This document shows positions 1 through 4,931 of a stretch of DNA of 6,968 nucleotides, piece by piece. Under the pieces are notes generated by a model. It was not told the origin of the DNA. It did not search any database and was given only the letters and a program-made list of their open reading frames with translations. Every line of letters starts with the position of its first letter. Position 1 is the first letter of the stretch. Source of the stretch: DASSBR01 sp035701285 (GTDB taxonomy: Bacteria > Pseudomonadota > Gammaproteobacteria > Natronospirales > DASSBR01). The stretch lies in the NCBI GenBank assembly GCA_035701285.1, contig DASSNT010000036.1, forward strand, positions 1 to 6,968, in the 5' to 3' direction. The position numbers and the translations under genes were made by a program.

Positions 1-491
1 TGCTCGCATTGCTGCAAACGCACGATGTGGAGCACCTGGTCGACGTGCGCACGGTGCCGCGCTCGCGGCGCCACCCGCAATTCAATCGCGAAACGCTCGG
101 CGCGGCACTCGGCCGCGCCGGCATCGGCTATTCGCACGAAAAGGCGCTCGGCGGGTTGCGCAAGACGCGCAGGGACTCGCCCAACACCGGCTGGCGCAAT
201 GCGAGCTTTCGCGGTTATGCCGATTACATGCAGACGGACGAGTTCGCCGCGGGGCTTGAACGCCTGCTGGTGCTCGCACAGCGCCAGCGGGTCGCGATCA
301 TGTGTGCCGAAGCAGTGCCCTGGCGTTGCCACCGGTCGATGATCGCCGACGCGCTGGTGGTTCGCGATTGCGTCGTCGAGCATATCCTCAGCGGCGACCG
401 GCGCATGCCGCATGCGCTGACGGATTTCGCCGTGGTGGAGGGCAACCGCATTCTGTATCCGGCGGGGCGCAGCGGCCAGCTGTTCGCTTAG
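1..491 (+). CDS. DUF488 family protein, 5' end outside the window
   Basis: This is the C-terminal part of a DUF488-domain protein; no biochemical function is firmly established for the family. The frame is open from base 3 and ends at TAG 489-491. The visible protein begins inside the first helix region (LALLQTHDVEHLVDVR), whereas family members usually start about 15-20 residues earlier with a short strand and a GHS-type motif, so the true start lies left of the window. The TTG at 9 is only the first possible start in the fragment. Family hallmarks are the VDVRTVPRSRRHPQFN block near the visible start, the AGIGYSHEKALGGLR block (DUF488 members usually have a similar Y-x-H...LGG segment), and the cysteine motif CAEAVPWRCHR at bases 303-335, where two Cys, a Glu and a His-Arg pair are typical. 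No signal peptide or membrane segment is visible. It converges on the serine enzyme, with only 16 bases between stop codons. The family assignment is confident; the function is unknown. Confidence 0.9.
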   Translation, partial: LALLQTHDVEHLVDVRTVPRSRRHPQFNRETLGAALGRAGIGYSHEKALGGLRKTRRDSPNTGWRNASFRGYADYMQTDEFAAGLERLLVLAQRQRVAIMCAEAVPWRCHRSMIADALVVRDCVVEHILSGDRRMPHALTDFAVVEGNRILYPAGRSGQLFA

Positions 492-510
492 TGGTCTTGA
501 AAGACCGCTA
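489..510. terminator. Candidate hairpin spanning both convergent stop codons
   Basis: The 22 bases form a 9-bp stem with loop TGAA (498-501). All pairs are Watson-Crick except 492/507, which is a G-U wobble in plus-strand RNA and an A-C mismatch in minus-strand RNA. The outer three pairs are made by the TAG of the DUF488 gene (489-491) and the complement of the TAG of the serine enzyme (508-510). No T-run follows on either strand, so this is not a classical Rho-independent terminator. It could still act as a bidirectional 3'-end stabiliser or a weak terminator between convergent genes. This is inferred from structure only. Confidence 0.4.
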
Positions 511-2394
511 GTACAGTATCCGCGCCCGGATCGTGTGCTCGATGTTTTTCATCGCCGTCAGCACTGGATCTGAGTAGCCGGCGTCGATATCGGTGATGAC
601 GTAACCGATATTGTCGTTGGTCTTCAGATACTGGCCGACGATGTTGATGCCGTGGCCCGCCAGTACGTGATTGATTTCAGCCAGGATCCCCGGCACGTTG
701 TGATGTACGTGAATCAGCCGGTGCGCATCCGCCTGCGCCGGCAGCTGAATATTCGGAAAGTTGACGCTGGCCATCGTGCCGCCGGTATTGACGTATTCCA
801 CCAGCTTGCCGGCAACGAACGCGCCGATATCCGCCTGCGCTTCCAGCGTGCTGCCGCCGATGTGCGGCGTCAGCACGACATTCGGTAACTTGCGCAGCAC
901 CGAACGGAATTCCTCTTCGTTGCTGTACGGCTCCTCCGGGAATACGTCGATGCCGGCGCCGCGAATCCGGCCGCTGTCGATCGCCTCGCGCAGCGCGTCG
1001 ATCTCCACGACGTGGCCGCGGCTCAGGTTCAGGAAAATCGCGCCGGTTTTCATGTGCGCGAACTGGTCGCGGCCGAACAGGTGCCGGTTCTCCGGGCGGC
1101 CGTCCACGTGAACGCTGACAATGTCCGCGGCTTCGAGCAGCTCGTCGAGCGTTGCGCATTTCCTGGCGGTGCCGAGGCCGAGTTTCTCGGTCACGTCGAA
1201 ATAGCAGACGTTCATGCCGAGCGCTTCGGCGAGCACCGACAACTGCATGCCGATGTTGCCGTAACCGACGATGCCGAGCGTCTTGCCGCGCACCTCGTAA
1301 CTGCCGGCGGCAGACTTTTGCCATTGGCCGCCGTGCATCGCGCGCATCTTGTCCGGCAGGTTGCGCAGCAGCAGGACGATCTCCGCTATCGCCAGTTCGA
1401 CCACGGAGCGGGTGTTGCTGAATGGCGCGTTGAACACCGCGATACCGCGGCGTGCGGCGGCATCAAGATCGATCTGGTTGGTGCCGATGCAAAACGCGCC
1501 GACGGCGAGCAACCGCTCGGCGTGGGCGAGTACGTCGGCTGACAGTTGCGTCTTGGAGCGGATGCCGATAATCGAGACGCGCCGGATTTCTTCGCTCAGC
1601 GTATCCGCATCGATGCCGGCCGGCAACGAGCGAATGCGATAACCTTCTCGCGTAAAAATGGTTTCTGCATTGCGATGGATGTTTTCCAGCAACAGCACAT
1701 CGATGCGATTTTTCGGATACGACACCGACGGCGCAAAGCCGCAGTCAAATAGCACTTCGTCAAAATTCGGTGCCACCCGGTCCGCCGCCTCGACGACGCG
1801 CGGATGCGATACGTTTTCGGTGAACGCGTAAAACCGGGCGGCCGCGCCGGCTGCGCATATGCGGTAATCGCTCCAGCCGTCTCCGACCACCACCAGTTCA
1901 CCATCCAACCGCAGAGTTTGTGCGACCGCTATCTTGCCGTCGTCATCGGTCAGCGGATTGTCGGTTTCAAAGCCGATCACGTTCCCGGACCGGTCGTCGA
2001 TGAAGCGGTTGGCGTAGATGTGATCGGCGCGCAGTCCCAGTGCGACAGCAACCGGCTCCACGACTTCGCGAAAGCCGCTGGAGACGATGAAGATGCGGCT
2101 GGCGTGGCGGTGGAGAAAATCGCGGTTGCGCAGAAACGAATCCGACACGTTGCCATTAAGCCGCTCGATGACGGCCGCCAGATGTTCGCGGCGACCGTTG
2201 ATTATGGCGAGCCGTTCGGCAAGCGCGGCGCGAAACGAAATCTCCCCGTTCATCGCCTGTGCGGTCAGCGTTGCGACCTTTGCCTGCCTGTCGGCCTTGT
2301 CCGGCGCGCCATCCAGCGCCACCTCCGCAAGCACCTCAAGAGTTTCCAGCTTGACCAGCGTACTGTCGAAATCGATCAGAAAGTAGAAGTTCAT
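508..2394 (-). CDS. Fused phosphoserine phosphatase / D-3-phosphoglycerate dehydrogenase
   Basis: The 628-residue cytosolic protein joins two serine-synthesis enzymes. Residues 1-215 are a HAD phosphatase of the SerB type: motif I DFDST (D8, D10), motif II SS at 105-106, motif III Lys154, and motif IV GDGWSD (D172, D176). Residues 230-545 are a SerA dehydrogenase that oxidises 3-phosphoglycerate with NAD: substrate Arg279 in GIRSKT, nucleotide loop GYGNIG at 377-382, then R459, E488 and H511 in TPHIGGST. Residues 558-628 are an ACT domain with H564, N566 and N584, matching the serine-binding H344, N346 and N364 of E. coli SerA, and the chain ends in RARILY as E. coli SerA ends in RARLLY. Serine feedback inhibition is therefore likely. 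The start is ATG 2394, where HAD homology begins; a longer reading frame to 2457 only translates the overlapping methyltransferase. No clear Shine-Dalgarno precedes it, and the ATGA overlap suggests coupled translation. I recall similar fusions of about 630 residues in Bacteroidetes. Both active sites look intact, but the phosphatase substrate is inferred. Confidence 0.9.
   Translation of the reverse strand: MNFYFLIDFDSTLVKLETLEVLAEVALDGAPDKADRQAKVATLTAQAMNGEISFRAALAERLAIINGRREHLAAVIERLNGNVSDSFLRNRDFLHRHASRIFIVSSGFREVVEPVAVALGLRADHIYANRFIDDRSGNVIGFETDNPLTDDDGKIAVAQTLRLDGELVVVGDGWSDYRICAAGAAARFYAFTENVSHPRVVEAADRVAPNFDEVLFDCGFAPSVSYPKNRIDVLLLENIHRNAETIFTREGYRIRSLPAGIDADTLSEEIRRVSIIGIRSKTQLSADVLAHAERLLAVGAFCIGTNQIDLDAAARRGIAVFNAPFSNTRSVVELAIAEIVLLLRNLPDKMRAMHGGQWQKSAAGSYEVRGKTLGIVGYGNIGMQLSVLAEALGMNVCYFDVTEKLGLGTARKCATLDELLEAADIVSVHVDGRPENRHLFGRDQFAHMKTGAIFLNLSRGHVVEIDALREAIDSGRIRGAGIDVFPEEPYSNEEEFRSVLRKLPNVVLTPHIGGSTLEAQADIGAFVAGKLVEYVNTGGTMASVNFPNIQLPAQADAHRLIHVHHNVPGILAEINHVLAGHGINIVGQYLKTNDNIGYVITDIDAGYSDPVLTAMKNIEHTIRARILY
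2391..2394 (-). other. ATGA start/stop overlap coupling methyltransferase and serine enzyme
   Basis: On the minus strand the four bases ATGA hold the start codon of the fused serine enzyme (2394-2392) and the stop codon of the methyltransferase (2393-2391). The 20 bases upstream are GC-rich and lack a good Shine-Dalgarno sequence. Re-initiation by ribosomes finishing the methyltransferase is the simplest way the serine enzyme is translated. Confidence 0.75.
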
Positions 2395-3146
2395 GGGCGC
2401 CCGGCCCGGACCGCCAGCGGCCACGTAACCGACTGCGCCGTATCCGGATCGCCCCACGCCGAGCGCAGGTTGCCGTCCACTTCTCCAACCGGATCGCGGC
2501 CGGTGTCTTTCAGGTAGCGTTGCACGCCAGACCAGGTGCGCAGGTAGTTGGAGAACTGGTCGTAGTTCCAGTTCGTGCGCATGTCGAACGCGGGCGTGTC
2601 GATCCGCGAGAACGGAAACGGCAGGCTCGCGTAGCCTTCATCAACGAGCTTGCGTTCCGGCGGCCACCAGGGGCCGGTGAGGTCGTCGATCAGGTATTCA
2701 ACCACGCGATCGACTTCCGGGTTGACGTGCGCCAGCGCGTACGACCAGGCCGCGAGCACGCCGTCGGGTTTCAGAACCCGGCGCGCTTCGGCATAAAACG
2801 CGTCGAGGTCAAACCAGTGGAGGGCCTGGCCTACCGTGACCAGCGCCACCGACGCCGCCGGCAGGCCGCTGGCCTCGGCCGGCGCTGCGCGAAACTCGAC
2901 ATTGCGCCCGCCCGGCGCCTGATCGATCTGCTGGCTGCTCGCATCGGTTGCGATCACGCGGTCGAAAAACTGCGCCAGACTGATCGCAACCTGGCCGTTG
3001 CCGGTGGCACAATCCCAGGCGCAGCCGCGATCGGGTGCCTCGGCGGCGAGAAAGCGGAAAAGTTCGAGCGGATAGGTCGGCCGGTAGCGCGCGTAGGCGT
3101 CGGCGTGGCCGGAAAAATGATCCTTGAAAGAGGTTGTCGCCGGCAC
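2391..3146 (-). CDS. Class I SAM-dependent methyltransferase, substrate unknown
   Basis: The 251-residue cytosolic protein has a Rossmann-type methyltransferase fold of the Methyltransf_11/25 kind. It starts with FSGHADAYARYRPTYP (residues 11-26), an N-terminal signature shared with small-molecule methyltransferases related to yeast trans-aconitate methyltransferase. Motif I is WDCATGNGQ (44-52), binding SAM; the acidic end of strand 2 is D68 in ATDAS; AAPAEASGLP (87-96) and QALHWFD (107-113) match the later motifs, followed by RRVLKPDGVLA (122-132). The C-terminal part (150-251) is variable and likely shapes the substrate pocket. The only plausible start in frame is GTG 3146, supported by AGGA seven bases upstream; the frame upstream runs only to the kinase stop. 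It lies 45 bases after the kinase and overlaps the serine enzyme, so co-transcription is likely. The acceptor cannot be told from sequence; a carboxylate or other small metabolite is possible by family. Confidence 0.85.
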   Translation of the reverse strand: MPATTSFKDHFSGHADAYARYRPTYPLELFRFLAAEAPDRGCAWDCATGNGQVAISLAQFFDRVIATDASSQQIDQAPGGRNVEFRAAPAEASGLPAASVALVTVGQALHWFDLDAFYAEARRVLKPDGVLAAWSYALAHVNPEVDRVVEYLIDDLTGPWWPPERKLVDEGYASLPFPFSRIDTPAFDMRTNWNYDQFSNYLRTWSGVQRYLKDTGRDPVGEVDGNLRSAWGDPDTAQSVTWPLAVRAGRP

Positions 3147-3153
3147 CGATTTG

Positions 3154-3157
3154 TCCT
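3154..3157 (-). promoter_or_regulatory. Ribosome binding site of the methyltransferase
   Basis: AGGA on the minus strand lies seven bases before the GTG at 3146. It supports this non-ATG start; no ATG, GTG or TTG occurs in the frame between here and the upstream stop at 3192-3194. Confidence 0.6.
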
Positions 3158-3191
3158 GGTTCGGAAACCAGTCATTGTAGTGCGGGTCGCC

Positions 3192-4802
3192 TCAGGCCTC
3201 CACGGCAGGGCGCAACTCGGCCAGCAGCTTTTCGATTTCGGCCGGATCGGCGGGTTTGACGAAGTGGCGGTCGAAGCCCGCCTCGATCGCCCGCTGCTTG
3301 TGCTGTTCCTGGCCCCAGCCGGTCAGCGCGATCAGCGCGGTCAGGTCGTTGCCCGGCCGTGCACGCAGCCGCCGCGCAACCTCGTAGCCGTCGAGTTCCG
3401 GCAGGCCAACGTCGAGGAACACGGCGTCGGGCTCAAATTCCGCGGCCGCGTCGAGGGCGCTGAAACCATCGTAGACAGTCCGGATTTCGCAATTCATCAA
3501 TTCAAGCATCATCCCGAGGCTGTCAGCCACGTCCTTATTGTCATCGACCACCAGCACGCGGCAGCGGCGGGAGTCGCTGGCTTCAATCGGTGGCCGGTCG
3601 TCACGGACGCGCGGTAAACGGATCGTGAACTCGCTGCCTTGCCCGGGGCCGTCGCTGCGCGCACTGACGCTGCCGCCATGCATTTCCGCCAGGCGCCGTA
3701 CCAGCGTCAGGCCGATGCCGAGACCGCTGCGGGTGCAGCCGGAGCTGTCCTTCACCTGCGAGAACAGTTCGAATATCTGTGTCAGCTTGTCCGGCGGGAT
3801 GCCGATGCCGTCGTCGCATACGGTAATAAAAGCGTCGCCGTTATCGACGTCCACTGCCAACCGGATGTTGCCGCCGGCGGGTGTGTAGCGGGCCGCGTTG
3901 GTGAGCAGGTTCGTAACCATCTGCTCCACGCGTGTCTGATCGCCATCCAGGTAAACCGGCGACGGCGGCAGTGTCACTTCAAGCTGCTGCCGGTTTGCCG
4001 AGATCATCGGTTGTATTGTCTCAATGGCATTTTCGACCGCGCGCAACAGGTCGATCTGTTCCTTTTGCAGGCTCATTCTGCCGCGGCTGATGCGTGACAC
4101 GTCCAGCAGGTCGTCGATCAGCCGCGTCATCCGGCGCACCTGCCGGTCCATCATGCGTCGGGCGCGTTCCGCGGCTTCGCGGCTGTCCGCCCGGCCGAGT
4201 ACCGCCAGCGAATTCCGGATCGGCATCAGTGGATTGCGCAGTTCGTGCGCGAGCATCGCCAGAAATTCGTCCTTGCGCTGGTTCGCCTGCCGCAGTTCCG
4301 CTTCGACCCGCTTCAGCGGGGTGATATCCTCGAACATCAGGACGGTCAGGCCCGGCTCTTCGTCCACCGCGGGCAGTTTGCCCCCCGACAGCAGCAGGTG
4401 GCGGATGCCCGAAGGCAGGTGCCATTGCAATTCGAGATGCCGCAGCCGCTCACCGCGCGCCAGCCGCTTGCCGAGAAAATCCTCCGCCGGAACGGATTCG
4501 CCGGCGGCGGTGGCTATGGTCCCCCAGTCCGTGCCGAACTCGCCCGCGTGCACGCCGGCCACTTCGTCGGCGGCGTCGTTGATGAAGCGGATCTTGCCGG
4601 TCTTCGGCTCGACCAGCATCGCCGGAATGGGGATGAAGTCGAGCAGGCTTTGCAGCAACTGCTCGTCGCGCGACCCCGCCCGGGCCGGCGAAGCTGCGCG
4701 CGCGTCGGCCGAAGCGCTTCGCGCCGAGTGGCTGCCGGCCAGGCTGCTCGGAGGAGCGCCCGGTGTGCTTCTTCCGCGCGCCAGCAATTGTTCGCCCGAC
4801 AT
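3192..4802 (-). CDS. Soluble hybrid histidine kinase (PAS-HisKA-HATPase-REC)
   Basis: The 536-residue protein is a two-component sensor kinase with its receiver attached. Residues 1-45 are a low-complexity Ala/Ser/Arg linker. Residues 46-165 are a PAS-like sensor domain ending in FEDITPLKRVEAEL, the usual PAS-to-kinase connector. HisKA has phospho-acceptor H186 in AHELRNPL. HATPase_c follows with N-box N298 and N302, G1 DDGIGIP (330-336), F-box FELFSQV (344-350) and G2 GLGIGLTLV (360-368). The REC domain (about 413-530) has acidic D420 and D421, phospho-acceptor D464 in FLDVGLPELDGYE, T494 and K516. All phosphorelay residues are present. There is no signal peptide or membrane helix, so it should sense a cytosolic signal; no haem or flavin motif is evident. 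ATG 4802 is preferred over TTG 4823 because GAGAG sits seven bases before the ATG. No HPt or separate regulator is present nearby, so the downstream partner is unknown. Confidence 0.92.
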   Translation of the reverse strand: MSGEQLLARGRSTPGAPPSSLAGSHSARSASADARAASPARAGSRDEQLLQSLLDFIPIPAMLVEPKTGKIRFINDAADEVAGVHAGEFGTDWGTIATAAGESVPAEDFLGKRLARGERLRHLELQWHLPSGIRHLLLSGGKLPAVDEEPGLTVLMFEDITPLKRVEAELRQANQRKDEFLAMLAHELRNPLMPIRNSLAVLGRADSREAAERARRMMDRQVRRMTRLIDDLLDVSRISRGRMSLQKEQIDLLRAVENAIETIQPMISANRQQLEVTLPPSPVYLDGDQTRVEQMVTNLLTNAARYTPAGGNIRLAVDVDNGDAFITVCDDGIGIPPDKLTQIFELFSQVKDSSGCTRSGLGIGLTLVRRLAEMHGGSVSARSDGPGQGSEFTIRLPRVRDDRPPIEASDSRRCRVLVVDDNKDVADSLGMMLELMNCEIRTVYDGFSALDAAAEFEPDAVFLDVGLPELDGYEVARRLRARPGNDLTALIALTGWGQEQHKQRAIEAGFDRHFVKPADPAEIEKLLAELRPAVEA

Positions 4803-4931
4803 AGAAATTCTCTCGTATCGCAAATCGTGGCCTCATGATCGCATTTGGGGCGATTGCTACATGCGGTCAGATCACGCTTTGAAGATCCGGCGGGGTCGGG
4901 TTTGCGATAGTGTGAACTATGTCTAATTCCG
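4803..4931 (-). promoter_or_regulatory. Intergenic region, likely leader of the kinase operon
   Basis: This 129-base gap separates the radical SAM stop from the kinase start and is the only sizeable non-coding stretch. I see no convincing sigma-70 -35/-10 pair and no strong terminator hairpin with a T-run. It contains GAGAG (4810-4814) as a weak ribosome binding site, and a perfect 9-bp inverted repeat reading TATCGCAAA at 4816-4824 and TTTGCGATA at 4901-4909. A promoter for the kinase, methyltransferase and serine-enzyme genes would be expected here by position only. Confidence 0.35.
4816..4909. repeat. Separated 9-bp inverted repeat upstream of the kinase
   Basis: TATCGCAAA (4816-4824) and its exact reverse complement TTTGCGATA (4901-4909) flank a 76-base spacer. 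The left arm is just upstream of the kinase ATG. The arms could be paired binding half-sites or the base of a long stem in the leader RNA. With a length of nine bases, chance occurrence in a gap this size is unlikely but not excluded. Confidence 0.35.

Noticed and set aside
9..11. TTG as the DUF488 start
   Set aside because: The family's N-terminal strand is missing and the frame is open to the left edge, so this is an internal Leu codon.
2395..2457. 21-residue N-terminal extension of the serine enzyme
   Set aside because: It is an out-of-frame reading of the methyltransferase 3' end; HAD homology begins at the ATG 2394.
1804..2517. Plus-strand open frame of 237 codons opposite the serine enzyme
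   Set aside because: It is antisense to a well-conserved HAD domain and lacks any recognised fold motif.
2520..3617. Long plus-strand open frame of 365 codons opposite the methyltransferase and kinase
   Set aside because: It is a shadow of GC-rich coding on the minus strand; its protein shows no recognisable domain, while both opposite genes have clear motifs.
4821..4823. TTG as the kinase start
   Set aside because: The ATG at 4802 has a GAGAG ribosome site at seven bases; the TTG has none, and it adds only seven residues of no evident homology.
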